NCBI RefSeq assembly: GCF_000739695.1
Contig: NZ_BBIO01000008.1
Location: forward strand, 84,207-148,206
Direction: 5' to 3'
Source of the DNA: Tepidicaulis marinus
Lineage (GTDB): Bacteria; Pseudomonadota; Alphaproteobacteria; Parvibaculales; Parvibaculaceae
Length of the DNA: 64,000 nucleotides
The position numbers and the translations under genes were made by a program. Positions 54,654-63,329 of the stretch are shown here, one piece after another; the first letter of the stretch is position 1; each line of letters begins with the position of its first letter. The notes under the pieces are model-generated. The model searched no databases. It saw only the letters and a list, made by a program, of their open reading frames with translations, and was not told the DNA's origin.

Positions 54654-55277
54654 ATGAGCAATATGACCACCTCTTCGTACCATCTGCCGCGCAGTCGCTA
54701 CAGCCGCTTCGTCTCGCTGATGAAATGGCTTTTGCCCATCGGCGCGGTGTTGATCGTGATCTCGGTCTTTGTCGCCTCGGGCACCTTCGACAGCCGCGAC
54801 AAGCTTGCCATCACCTTCAAGGAAATCGAGACGGTGGACGACGACAGGCGCATGGTCAGCCCGCGCATGACCGGCGTCGACAATAAAGGCCGGCCCTATA
54901 CGGTGATCGCGGAAACGGCGACCCAGGCGCCCGACAATCCGAACCGCATCACGCTGGAAAGGGTGGAAGCCGACCTTCTTCTCAACGAAGACGGCGAATG
55001 GCTTTCTCTTTCCTCCCGCTACGGGCTTCTCAACACGGATATGGAAGAGATCGAGCTTTGGGAAGACATCAAGGTCTTTTCCGATCTCGGTTACCGGGTG
55101 CGCGCGGCAACGGCGACGATCGATCTGAAACACGGTACCTTGAAAAGCGATACGCCGGTTTACGGCCAGGGCCCCCTCGGCACTTTGCAGTCCAACGGCA
55201 TGGAAGCGGAAAATAACGGCAAGACCATCCGCTTTACGGGCGGGGTAAAAATGGTCATCTTCAGCGGCGGGGAATGA
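54654..55277 (+). CDS. lptC: LPS export ABC transporter periplasmic protein LptC
   Basis: It links the LptB2FG extractor to the periplasmic LptA bridge. It has 207 residues with one N-terminal helix (about 23-42, MKWLLPIGAVLIVISVFV), then a beta-jellyroll domain (MTGVDNKGRPYTVIAETATQ, NTDMEEIELWEDIKV). The stop overlaps lptA by 4 bases. Confidence 0.92.
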   Translation: MSNMTTSSYHLPRSRYSRFVSLMKWLLPIGAVLIVISVFVASGTFDSRDKLAITFKEIETVDDDRRMVSPRMTGVDNKGRPYTVIAETATQAPDNPNRITLERVEADLLLNEDGEWLSLSSRYGLLNTDMEEIELWEDIKVFSDLGYRVRAATATIDLKHGTLKSDTPVYGQGPLGTLQSNGMEAENNGKTIRFTGGVKMVIFSGGE

Positions 55278-55954
55278 CACTTATGGGGCAGGACAGCATG
55301 AAAAAAGCGCAAGGCAGCGCCCGGGCGGCGCGCGCAGGCAAAAGCGGCAAAGCTGCAGAAAACCGGCTTATCCCCGCCTTTACGATGGGCACGGCAGCCC
55401 TCGGCCTGGCGTTTTCCTTGGCGCTCGCCCTGCCCGTCCCTCAGGCCCTGGCGCAAGAAGGCGCGGCCCAAGAGAGCGAGGCGCAGGAAAGCGGCGGCCT
55501 TCTGGGCGGGTTCTCCAACAATCCGGACGCCCCCATCGAAATCGAAGCCGATTCGCTGGAAGTGGAGCAGAACCAGAAAACCGCAACCTTTATCGGCTCC
55601 GTCCACGCGGTGCAGGACACGATGCAGCTCACCTCCGACCGGCTGATCGTGACATATGCGGACAAGGCCGGCGGCGGCAACGAGATCACGCAGATCAATG
55701 CCCGCGGCAATGTCCATATTCTCTCCGAAAACGACCAGTCGGCGGATGGAAACTGGGCGATTTACGACACCGCCAAGCGCGTCATCAATATGGGCGATGA
55801 CGTGGTGCTGCGGCAGGGCCCCAATGTCATTCGCGGCAAAAAGCTCTTTATCGACCTGAATACCGGTCAAGCGCGGGTCGATGCGGGGGCAGGAACGGGC
55901 GAAGAAGGCGGCTCCGGACGGGTTAAGGGGTTGTTTCAGCCCTCCAATCCGTGA
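55274..55954 (+). CDS. lptA: LPS transport periplasmic protein LptA
   Basis: The periplasmic bridge of the LPS transport chain. It has 226 residues with a basic N-terminus and signal sequence (hydrophobic about 37-58, cleavage near ALA). The OstA/LptA domain includes PIEIEADSLEVEQNQKTATFIGSVHAVQDTMQLTSDRL. Start codons at 55274 (coupled to lptC), 55283 and 55298 are possible. I keep the coupled one. Confidence 0.91.
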   Translation: MTLMGQDSMKKAQGSARAARAGKSGKAAENRLIPAFTMGTAALGLAFSLALALPVPQALAQEGAAQESEAQESGGLLGGFSNNPDAPIEIEADSLEVEQNQKTATFIGSVHAVQDTMQLTSDRLIVTYADKAGGGNEITQINARGNVHILSENDQSADGNWAIYDTAKRVINMGDDVVLRQGPNVIRGKKLFIDLNTGQARVDAGAGTGEEGGSGRVKGLFQPSNP

Positions 55955-56018
55955 TTTTCTCTTGGTTAATTTTACATTTCATACAATTTTAATGCCAACC
56001 GCAGTTTGATGGGGGCGG

Positions 56019-56828
56019 ATGAGTTCAAGAACCGACATATCACCCGCCTCTGGCGGCGCCCGGCCAGGCCTCGAAAAAGAGACCGGACCGCGTCTCGTCG
56101 CCAGCACCTCCGGCCTCGTGGTCGGTAAAATCGGCAAAAGCTTCAAACGCCGCCCGGTCGTGCGGGGGGTCAGCTTTGGCGTGAACCGGGGTGAAGCGGT
56201 CGGTCTTCTTGGTCCCAACGGCGCTGGCAAAACCACCGTCTTCTATATGATCACGGGGCTGATCTCCCCCGATTACGGCACGATCGAACTCGATGGGCAG
56301 AACGTCACCGCCCTGCCGATGTATCGCCGCGCCCGGCTGGGGATCGGCTACCTGCCGCAGGAGGCTTCCATTTTCCGGGGCCTGACGGTGGAGGAGAATA
56401 TCCGCGCCGTGCTCGAGGTGGTGGAAAAGGACCGCGACAGGCGCGAGCAGATGCTCGATGACCTGCTCGCCGAATTTTCCATCACGCATCTGCGGCGCAC
56501 GCCCTCCATCGCCCTTTCGGGCGGCGAGCGGCGGCGTGTGGAAATCGCCCGGGCGCTGGCAACCCATCCCTCCTTCATGCTGCTCGACGAACCTTTCGCG
56601 GGGATCGATCCCATCGCCATCGGCGATATCCGCGAGCTTGTCGCGCATCTGAAAGACAGAGGGATCGGCGTTCTGATCACGGACCACAATGTGCGCGAGA
56701 CATTGGAACTCATCGACCGCGCCATCATCATTCACGACGGTATGGTGCTCATGGAAGGTAAACCCTCCGAGATCGTCGGGAACGAAGATGTGCGCCGGCT
56801 CTATCTCGGGGACAGGTTCAGTTTGTAG
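56019..56828 (+). CDS. lptB: LPS export ABC transporter ATP-binding protein LptB
   Basis: The ATPase of the LPS extractor. It has 269 residues, about 30 longer than E. coli LptB owing to an N-terminal Ser/Gly-rich extension. Walker A is GPNGAGKTT, the signature ALSGGERRRVEIARAL and Walker B FMLLDEPFAGIDP. It is followed 28 bases later by rpoN. Confidence 0.96.
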   Translation: MSSRTDISPASGGARPGLEKETGPRLVASTSGLVVGKIGKSFKRRPVVRGVSFGVNRGEAVGLLGPNGAGKTTVFYMITGLISPDYGTIELDGQNVTALPMYRRARLGIGYLPQEASIFRGLTVEENIRAVLEVVEKDRDRREQMLDDLLAEFSITHLRRTPSIALSGGERRRVEIARALATHPSFMLLDEPFAGIDPIAIGDIRELVAHLKDRGIGVLITDHNVRETLELIDRAIIIHDGMVLMEGKPSEIVGNEDVRRLYLGDRFSL

Positions 56829-56856
56829 CGGTGAGCGAGCGTAGGGGCGGGGCACC

Positions 56857-58392
56857 ATGGCACTGAAACCACGGCTCGAAATGCGGCAAGCCCAAGGGCT
56901 TGTAATGACGCCGCAACTGCAGCAGGCCATCAAGCTGCTGCAATTGTCCAATCTCGAACTCACCGAATATGTGGAACAGGAGCTGGAGCGCAATCCGCTG
57001 CTGGAAGAAGCGCGCGAGGAAGGTGAGCCGGAACGGGCCTCGGACGATTACGAACCCGACGAGATTACGCCCGACAATGATTGGGACACGCCTGATCCCG
57101 CTTCCCTGACGCTCAGCGAAGACAATGCGCTGCCGACGAGCAATTCCGACCTCGACACCGACTATGACAATGTCTATGCGGATGAGGCCGTGGCCGACAA
57201 AACCGCCACCGCGGAAGGCCAGCAAAGCTCCGACTGGCATCAGGTCAAAAGCGCGGGCGGCGGCTTCGACGGCGAGGAAGATTTTGAAAGCCGTCTAACG
57301 CGCGAGCAAAGCCTGCAGGAATTTTTGAGCGAACAGCTCAATATGAGCACGCTCAACGCGCGCGAACGTTTCATCGGCGCCTATCTGATCGATCAGGTGA
57401 ACGAGGCGGGCTATTTACAGGAAAGCCTGGAAGACACGGCGGAACGGCTCGGCATCGAAATGGAAGAAGCCGAAAGCGTGCTGAAGGTTTTGCAAACCTT
57501 CGAGCCGACCGGCGTTTTCGCCCGCAACCTCGCCGAATGCCTGTCGCTGCAGCTTGCGGAAAAAGACCGGCTCGATCCGATCATGCAGAGTTTCCTGGAA
57601 AACCTCGAGCTCTTCGCCAAACGCGATTTTACCCAGCTGATGAAAGTCTGCGGCATCGATAAAGACGACATTCAATGCCTGATTGACGATATTAAACAAT
57701 GTGACCCGAAGCCGGGGCACGCATTCGGCGATACGCCGTCTGCGCCCGTCATTCCGGATGTCTTTATCCGCCAGAAGAGCGATGGCGGCTGGGCGATCGA
57801 ACTCAATGCGGAGACGCTGCCGCGTGTGCTTGTGAATACGCAATACTATAATGAAGTTTCCAAGGCAGCGTCCGCGGACGAGAAATCGAAGAATTATCTC
57901 AGCGAGTGTTTCAACGATGCCAATTGGCTCGTCAAAAGTCTCGACCAGCGCGCCCGCACGATTTTGAAAGTGGCGAGCGAAATCGTGCGCCAGCAAGACG
58001 GGTTTTTGATGTATGGCGTCAGCCATCTCAAGCCGCTCAATCTGAAAACCGTGGCGGACGCGATTTCCATGCACGAATCGACGGTCAGCCGCGTCACGTC
58101 CAACAAATATGCGGCGACCCCGCGCGGCATTTTCGAGCTGAAATATTTCTTCACCTCGTCCATCGCTTCGAGCTCCGGCGGCGAGGCGCATTCGGCAGAA
58201 GCGGTGCGCCACCGGATCAAGGAACTCATCGATGCGGAAGCCCCCGATGCGGTGCTTTCCGACGACAGCATCGTGGATATTCTCAAAAGCGAGGGAATGG
58301 ATATTGCCCGGCGCACGGTGGCCAAGTACCGCGAGGCGCTGCGCATTCCCTCCTCGGTTCAGCGCAGGCGGGAAAAGAAAGCCTTCGCATAA
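56857..58392 (+). CDS. rpoN: RNA polymerase sigma-54 factor
   Basis: The alternative sigma factor for GG/GC promoters activated by AAA+ enhancer proteins. It has 511 residues: Gln-rich region I (RQAQGLVMTPQLQQAIKLLQLSNLEL), an acidic region II (about 45-115), the core-binding domain, the helix-turn-helix and the RpoN box ARRTVAKYREAL near the end. The neighbours lptB, hpf and ptsN are the standard set. Confidence 0.97.
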   Translation: MALKPRLEMRQAQGLVMTPQLQQAIKLLQLSNLELTEYVEQELERNPLLEEAREEGEPERASDDYEPDEITPDNDWDTPDPASLTLSEDNALPTSNSDLDTDYDNVYADEAVADKTATAEGQQSSDWHQVKSAGGGFDGEEDFESRLTREQSLQEFLSEQLNMSTLNARERFIGAYLIDQVNEAGYLQESLEDTAERLGIEMEEAESVLKVLQTFEPTGVFARNLAECLSLQLAEKDRLDPIMQSFLENLELFAKRDFTQLMKVCGIDKDDIQCLIDDIKQCDPKPGHAFGDTPSAPVIPDVFIRQKSDGGWAIELNAETLPRVLVNTQYYNEVSKAASADEKSKNYLSECFNDANWLVKSLDQRARTILKVASEIVRQQDGFLMYGVSHLKPLNLKTVADAISMHESTVSRVTSNKYAATPRGIFELKYFFTSSIASSSGGEAHSAEAVRHRIKELIDAEAPDAVLSDDSIVDILKSEGMDIARRTVAKYREALRIPSSVQRRREKKAFA

Positions 58393-58452
58393 ACCGAATA
58401 ACGCTCTAACCTGTTGTGTTCAAAAGGAAATTAACCCTTGGAGGACCTTTTG

Positions 58453-58481
58453 TTGACACCCGGCAGACCTCTCACTAGTGT
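58453..58481 (+). promoter_or_regulatory. Promoter upstream of hpf
   Basis: TTGACA (58453-58458), 17 bases, TAGTGT (58476-58481). It lies in the 206-base gap after rpoN and would let hpf-ptsN be expressed separately from rpoN. Confidence 0.6.
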
Positions 58482-58598
58482 CCCATCCGCTCCTGACGGG
58501 GCGGGGTCAAAATCCGGAACTGACGCAGGGGGTGCGTGCCCCCGGAAACGGAAACGAGTGTTGGGCCGGCGTAGCGAAATTTGCCCGGAAAGGTCACC

Positions 58599-59186
58599 AT
58601 GCAGCTTCAAGTAACCGGCATCCATATCGATGTGGGCGATGCGCTGCGCGTTCATGTTTCCGAACGCCTGGAAGCCTCCGTCGGCAAATATTTCGACCGG
58701 CCCGTCGATGCGCATGTCATTTTCCAGCGCGAGGGACCCGGGTTCCGCGCAGAATGCACGGTGCATTTGAGTTCCGGCATGACGCTGAATACGAAAAACG
58801 ACGCAACCGAAGTCTATGCCGCGTTCGACGGCGCCGTGGAGCGTCTCGACAAAAGGCTGCGCCGCTACAAGCGCCGGTTGAAAGATCATCACAACACGCA
58901 AAAATCGCCTCTGCCTGCTTATGACGCGCCGACTTTCGTTCTGGCTGCCGAGCAGGAAGAAGAAGAACGGGAAGACACGTCAGGTCAGGCGGACCCGATC
59001 GTCATTGCCGAAGGCACGACGAAAGTGCCGGTACTTTCGGTGAGCGACGCGGTCATGCAAATGGACATTTCCGAATCGCCTTTCGTGATTTTCCGGAACG
59101 GGGATGGCGGCATAAACCTTGTCTACCGGCGGGACGATGGTCACGTTGGCTGGATAGATGCCGGCCGGAAACAGAACGAGGACTAA
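58599..59186 (+). CDS. hpf: Ribosome hibernation promoting factor, long form
   Basis: It binds 30S and pairs ribosomes into inactive 100S dimers. It has 195 residues: S30AE domain (about 1-105, MQLQVTGIHIDVGDALRVHV), a Glu-rich linker, and a C-terminal dimerisation domain (about 130-190, VMQMDISESPFVIFRNGDGGINLVYRRDDGHVGWID). GGAAAGG precedes the ATG. A TTG six codons upstream is rejected. Confidence 0.95.
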   Translation: MQLQVTGIHIDVGDALRVHVSERLEASVGKYFDRPVDAHVIFQREGPGFRAECTVHLSSGMTLNTKNDATEVYAAFDGAVERLDKRLRRYKRRLKDHHNTQKSPLPAYDAPTFVLAAEQEEEEREDTSGQADPIVIAEGTTKVPVLSVSDAVMQMDISESPFVIFRNGDGGINLVYRRDDGHVGWIDAGRKQNED

Positions 59187-59301
59187 GCTGAAGATGACTC
59201 TTCTTCCGGCAAGGCATGCGGTTTCCCGCGGCGCCGCCGAACAGCTTGTAACCGCCCGGCATCACAAACGCCGGACACAAGGACAGAACGGGAATCGGAT
59301 C

Positions 59302-59772
59302 ATGGATCTGCAAGACCTGGTGATACCGGAAGGCGTTATCGCCCATCTGAAAGTCACCAGCAAAAAGCAGGCTCTCCAGGAACTTGCCGCCAAGGCTGCG
59401 CAGGTTACCGAACTGGATGAGCGGAAAATTTTCGAAACGCTGCTCGAGCGTGAACGGCTGGGGTCCACGGGTGTGGGCCAGGGCATTGCCATCCCGCATG
59501 GCAAGCTCGCCTCGCTGGACAAGCTGCACGGCCTTTTTGCGCGGCTCGATCATCCCATCGATTTCGATTCCGTGGATGAAAAGCCGGTGGATCTGATCTT
59601 TCTGCTGCTTGCGCCGGAAAGCGCGGGCGCGGATCATCTCAAGGCGCTGGCGCGCATCTCTCGCCTTTTGCGCAACCAGAAGATGGTCGAAAAACTGCGC
59701 GCGACGGAAAACAACGAAGCGCTTTATGCGCTCTTGACCGAACCCAGCGCATCGGCAACATCCGTCGCCTGA
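59302..59772 (+). CDS. ptsN: Nitrogen-PTS EIIA component
   Basis: A phosphoryl-accepting regulatory protein of the PTS-Ntr chain, controlling nitrogen/carbon balance and potassium. It has 156 residues from MDLQDLV; the phosphorylated His is H66 in GIAIPHGKL. An in-frame ATG at 59194 is possible but adds unconserved basic residues. A terminator follows it. Confidence 0.94.
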   Translation: MDLQDLVIPEGVIAHLKVTSKKQALQELAAKAAQVTELDERKIFETLLERERLGSTGVGQGIAIPHGKLASLDKLHGLFARLDHPIDFDSVDEKPVDLIFLLLAPESAGADHLKALARISRLLRNQKMVEKLRATENNEALYALLTEPSASATSVA

Positions 59773-59801
59773 ACCGGTTCTTCAAAAGGCCAGACATAAA
59801 G

Positions 59802-59837
59802 AACGGGCGCCAGCTGCAGCGGCGCCCGTTTTCTTTT
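59802..59837 (+). terminator. Rho-independent terminator after ptsN
   Basis: AACGGGCGCC and GGCGCCCGTT pair around AGCTGCAGC, followed by TTCTTTTT. It ends the rpoN-hpf-ptsN unit. Confidence 0.92.
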
Positions 59838-59884
59838 TAAATTGAGACATGTGCTCCTTTCAAGGAAGCGGGGCATGCTTCAAA

Positions 59885-60175
59885 TCAGTGCACGCTGAGC
59901 GGCACGAAGTCATATTGCACGGCGCCTGCAAAGGCTGCCTCGCGGCTGCCCAGCACCGCCATGCGCGACCCGTTGGCGGCATGCACGGCATAAAGCGTGC
60001 TGTCCGGCTCGACATCCAGCTGCACATCGTTGCCTAGATCGCCCGCCAGTTCCGCCGCCTTGACCGGTTTCACATAAACCAGCGAAGGCATGCCGATATT
60101 GGCAAACTCCTCTTGCGGCAATGTCTGCCAGACCTGCTTGTCCGGCGCTGTTCCGTTTTTATCCAAATCGAACAT
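59885..60175 (-). CDS. DUF1150 small protein
   Basis: A 96-residue protein of unknown function restricted, as far as I know, to alphaproteobacteria. It carries the family-like FANIGMPSLVYVKPVKAAEL and SRMAVLGSREAAFAGA. It is commonly found beside small heat-shock protein genes, as here (hsp20 125 bases upstream, same strand), suggesting a stress link. Confidence 0.88.
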   Translation of the reverse strand: MFDLDKNGTAPDKQVWQTLPQEEFANIGMPSLVYVKPVKAAELAGDLGNDVQLDVEPDSTLYAVHAANGSRMAVLGSREAAFAGAVQYDFVPLSVH

Positions 60176-60300
60176 GACTTACTCCTTTCACGGATGACCC
60201 CATAAGGGCGTCATCGAATGAGACCCGCCAGCCGCCGCTCGGCTTTTGCGCAGGTGGGCGGCCATTTGCGCGGTCTCCGGAACGTCGAGCCTTAACAGCA

Positions 60301-60723
60301 TCAACGAACGGCAATTTCTATTTGTTTCACGACTTTGCTGGGTTCGGGCCGGTGCAAGCGGATCGAGAGCAGCCCATTGGCAAGCTCGGCGCCGGTCACT
60401 TCCACGCCGTCCGCCAGCACGAAGGCGCGCTGGAACTGACGCGCGGCAATGCCGCGGTGCAGAAAGGCCCGGTTGCCGTCTTCTTCCTGCCGGCCCCGAA
60501 TGACCAATTGCTTGTCTTCCAGCGTGATGGACAGCTCGTCCGGCGAAAACCCGGCCACCGCCAGGGTGATGCGCAGATGCAAACCTTCTTCATCATCGAG
60601 CTGTTCGACATTGTAAGGGGGATAACCGTCCCCGGAGGTTTTGGTTACCCGGTCGAGCATCCGCTCGACCTCATCAAAGCCCAGCATGAAGGGGCTTCCA
60701 AACTGCGCGATACGCGTCATCAA
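60301..60723 (-). CDS. Hsp20/alpha-crystallin small heat-shock protein
   Basis: An ATP-independent holdase of 140 residues. The alpha-crystallin domain spans about 33-125 (YNVEQLDDEEGLHLRITLAVAGFSPDELSITLEDKQLVIRG, NGLLSIRLHRPEP), of the IbpA type. The start MMTRIAQFGSPFMLGFDEVERML is typical of alphaproteobacterial class A/B sHSPs. GGAGAAAGGA precedes the ATG pair. I did not find a convincing heat-shock promoter or ROSE thermometer. Confidence 0.93.
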   Translation of the reverse strand: MMTRIAQFGSPFMLGFDEVERMLDRVTKTSGDGYPPYNVEQLDDEEGLHLRITLAVAGFSPDELSITLEDKQLVIRGRQEEDGNRAFLHRGIAARQFQRAFVLADGVEVTGAELANGLLSIRLHRPEPSKVVKQIEIAVR

Positions 60724-61019
60724 CTCTGTCCTTTCTCCACAAGCCCTTGAGCCAATTAGCTTTTGGCCCTTCCAAGCGGCTCATGCCCAGGCCCGCCAAA
60801 GCGGCGCCTCAGGGCGAGTATCAGAAACCTGCAAGGCAGCGTTCCTGCAACGCCCTTTATTTGGGCACACAAACGCGCTTTGCAAGCCTGGCGCGTTAAC
60901 CTTTTTGCCGGTTGTGAGGGGAGCCCGGCCACTCCCAATTTGCAAAAATCCTTTATTTACCGGCCATTAGCAAATGAGGCGCAAGATTAAACCTAGATTT
61001 CGGTTCAGCGAGGCCCGCG
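60724..61019. other. Divergent intergenic region, hsp20 / linker-FG-GAP protein
   Basis: No gene is evident in these 296 bases. GCCAA and TTGGC in the hsp20 leader can pair but do not cover its ribosome binding site. No promoter of confidence could be assigned for either side. Confidence 0.4.
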
Positions 61020-63329
61020 ATGCGCAGGTACTCTCGATTGGCGGTTTCAGCCTCTTGGCTCGCCTTAACACTTCTGGCGCCGGCCCATGCCGGGGAGCTT
61101 ATGCAGCTTCCAGGCGGCGATAGCGTGCGCGCGCCGTCGGGTTATGTCGCCGCCGCACCAGCCGCGCCTGTGGTGGCCGCCACGCTTCCCGCCGCCGAGC
61201 CTGAAAATTCCGGCCGTCAGGACACCGCCGAAGCTGCGGAAGCTATTGCCAACGAAAGCGCAGAAGAGAAGCGGGCCCGCGTTTCTGTGAAACCCCGCAT
61301 CGGCCTTGCAGAAGATGAGCCGCGCGAGACAAGCGATGCGCTGGCGCGGGTGTTCTCTTCCGCGTTTGCGGCCCGCACTTCTTCGGACACGAAAGAGGCC
61401 GCCGCCGACAGCAAAACCGCTGCCGTGCCTGCCATTGCCCCTAAAGCGGAAACCGTTGCGGACGCGCAGGAAGCGGACCGCTGGGCGGTGAGCCCGCCCC
61501 AGCCGGTTTTGGCCGGCAAAACGCTCAGCCTGATGGACGAGCTTGCCTTGCAGGCAAGCGCGCCCCGCCAAGCCTCCGGCGGGCTCGATGAAGTACGCCT
61601 TCCCGAAGCTTGGCGGCGCGCGCCCGTACCTCAGCCTGCGCCTCAAATTGCGCGCACCGAAGAAGCCCCGCTGAAAAAGGCAGAAGTAAAAGAAGCAACA
61701 GCTGACGCAGCCGAAATTCAAGAAACGGCCGAAGCACACCCCCCGGCTCCGCTGGACCCCGTTCCCGCCCTGCCCGTGAAAACCGCCGAGATTGCACCCG
61801 CGCACGCGCCTGCCGAAGAAACCGTCTCCAAGGCAAAAGAGCCCGTTGCGGACGACACGGCGGTGCAGGCCCCTGCGCGCGTTACCGAGGCGGCAGCCGA
61901 GCCGGTGAAAACATCCGAGGAAGCGGGCGCGGCGCCTGCCCTTCAGGCTGAGGCCGAAGAGGCCGCGCCCATGCAGGAGCCTGTGCCGGCACAAGCTGAG
62001 ACACCTGCCGGCATTGCTGTCGCCAACGCGGAAATAGAAAAGCGGGAACCGGAAATCCGCCCCGCGCCGAAAGCTGAAAAGGCGGCACCCGGCTGGAACC
62101 CGGAAGACGCGTTGGCCATTGCCGGTTTCCTGAAAAAGCCGGAAGAGAAAGCTGAGCCGGACGCAGCAGAACCTGCCGCGCCTGTTCTCGCGCAAGCTGA
62201 AACACCCGCGCCTGCCGAAACCCCGGTAAAAGCTGAAAGCGCTGCGGAAGAATCCATTGCCGTAGAAACGGCGGCGAAGGACGACATGCGCGCCCCCCCG
62301 GCCGTCCAAACGGCCGAGGCTGAGGTTGCAACAGAACAGGAGCCTCAAGCTGTTGCCGAAGCCGAGACCGACACCGCGCCGGTCAAAGCCGCCGCCATTG
62401 AAGGCGCCCCCACCCGGCTGCTCGATGCTGCGCCTCAGCCCAAACCGCAGACCCCGCGTCCGCCCGCCCTGCTCGCCGCGCTGAGCGCGCCTGAGACGGC
62501 CACGCGGCTTCTCAACGATCTACCGCCTGCGCCTCACAGCGCGCTTGCGCCGGCAGCGGCTTATGAAGGCGATTTTACCGGCGACGGCAACAAGGACCGG
62601 CTGGTCTTCTGGCGCGATAATAACAGCAAGAGCCCCTATGCCGACCGCCTGCCCACCATCTATGCAGGCGACGGGCACGGCTCGCTGCAGCCGCGCGCGC
62701 TTATCGCGGCGGGCCAAATGCTGAAAGTGCCCGCTTTCGTGCGCATTGCCGATTTCAACAAGGATGGCCGCGACGACATTCTGATGGGCTCGGGCGCTGC
62801 CGAGGGCGAAGCGCTGATGCTTTGGCTGTCCGGCAAGGACGGGCGCTTTCATGAGGCAACAGAAGAAGCGGTCCCCGATCACGCCGCCTGGCAAGACCCG
62901 CGCTGGCAGGTCTGGGGCATGACGACCGGCGACATCGATGCGGACGGCGATATGGATGTGCTTGTGGGCACTCAGGCGCAGATGGTCGATTATCTGGAAG
63001 AAGAAAGCATCGTGCGCTTATTCGTAAACGACGGATCGGGCGTCTTTTACGACGCGACCGATGCGCTGCCCGCGCAGCTGCGCGACCCCGCGCTTCTGGA
63101 AACGGGCGCCAAACAGCTTGCCCATGTGTCCCTGACCGATATGGACGGGGACGAAGCCGATGATCTGCGCGCCTATCTGCCCGCCAGCGGTGAGCATGTG
63201 GTTTATCTGAATGCGGGCTTTGGCGATTTCACAAAATCCGATCCCATTCCCGCCCATTATTTCGCCAAGCGCGATGTCGCGGGCCACACCGGCTCGATCG
63301 CGGCGCTGCCTTTTCAAACATTGCCTTAA
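61020..63329 (+). CDS. Secreted protein with long Ala/Pro/Glu linker and FG-GAP-like calcium-loop domain
   Basis: A 769-residue exported protein (signal peptide MRRYSRLAVSASWLALTLLAPAHA). Residues about 25-510 are low-complexity Ala, Glu, Pro and Lys with scattered ETPAP-like units, probably disordered and envelope-spanning. The C-terminal domain has four Asp-rich loops: DFTGDGNKD (518), DFNKDGRDD (578), DIDADGDMD (638) and DMDGDEADD (707). The first three are exactly 60 residues apart, as in FG-GAP/VCBS propeller blades. I see no cysteine. The function is unknown; surface or periplasmic calcium-dependent binding is an inference. The gene stands alone. Confidence 0.8.
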   Translation: MRRYSRLAVSASWLALTLLAPAHAGELMQLPGGDSVRAPSGYVAAAPAAPVVAATLPAAEPENSGRQDTAEAAEAIANESAEEKRARVSVKPRIGLAEDEPRETSDALARVFSSAFAARTSSDTKEAAADSKTAAVPAIAPKAETVADAQEADRWAVSPPQPVLAGKTLSLMDELALQASAPRQASGGLDEVRLPEAWRRAPVPQPAPQIARTEEAPLKKAEVKEATADAAEIQETAEAHPPAPLDPVPALPVKTAEIAPAHAPAEETVSKAKEPVADDTAVQAPARVTEAAAEPVKTSEEAGAAPALQAEAEEAAPMQEPVPAQAETPAGIAVANAEIEKREPEIRPAPKAEKAAPGWNPEDALAIAGFLKKPEEKAEPDAAEPAAPVLAQAETPAPAETPVKAESAAEESIAVETAAKDDMRAPPAVQTAEAEVATEQEPQAVAEAETDTAPVKAAAIEGAPTRLLDAAPQPKPQTPRPPALLAALSAPETATRLLNDLPPAPHSALAPAAAYEGDFTGDGNKDRLVFWRDNNSKSPYADRLPTIYAGDGHGSLQPRALIAAGQMLKVPAFVRIADFNKDGRDDILMGSGAAEGEALMLWLSGKDGRFHEATEEAVPDHAAWQDPRWQVWGMTTGDIDADGDMDVLVGTQAQMVDYLEEESIVRLFVNDGSGVFYDATDALPAQLRDPALLETGAKQLAHVSLTDMDGDEADDLRAYLPASGEHVVYLNAGFGDFTKSDPIPAHYFAKRDVAGHTGSIAALPFQTLP

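Noticed and set aside
60724..60900. Heat-shock promoter or ROSE-type RNA thermometer upstream of hsp20
   Set aside because: No convincing CTTG...-35/-10 pair or hairpin covering the ribosome binding site was visible.
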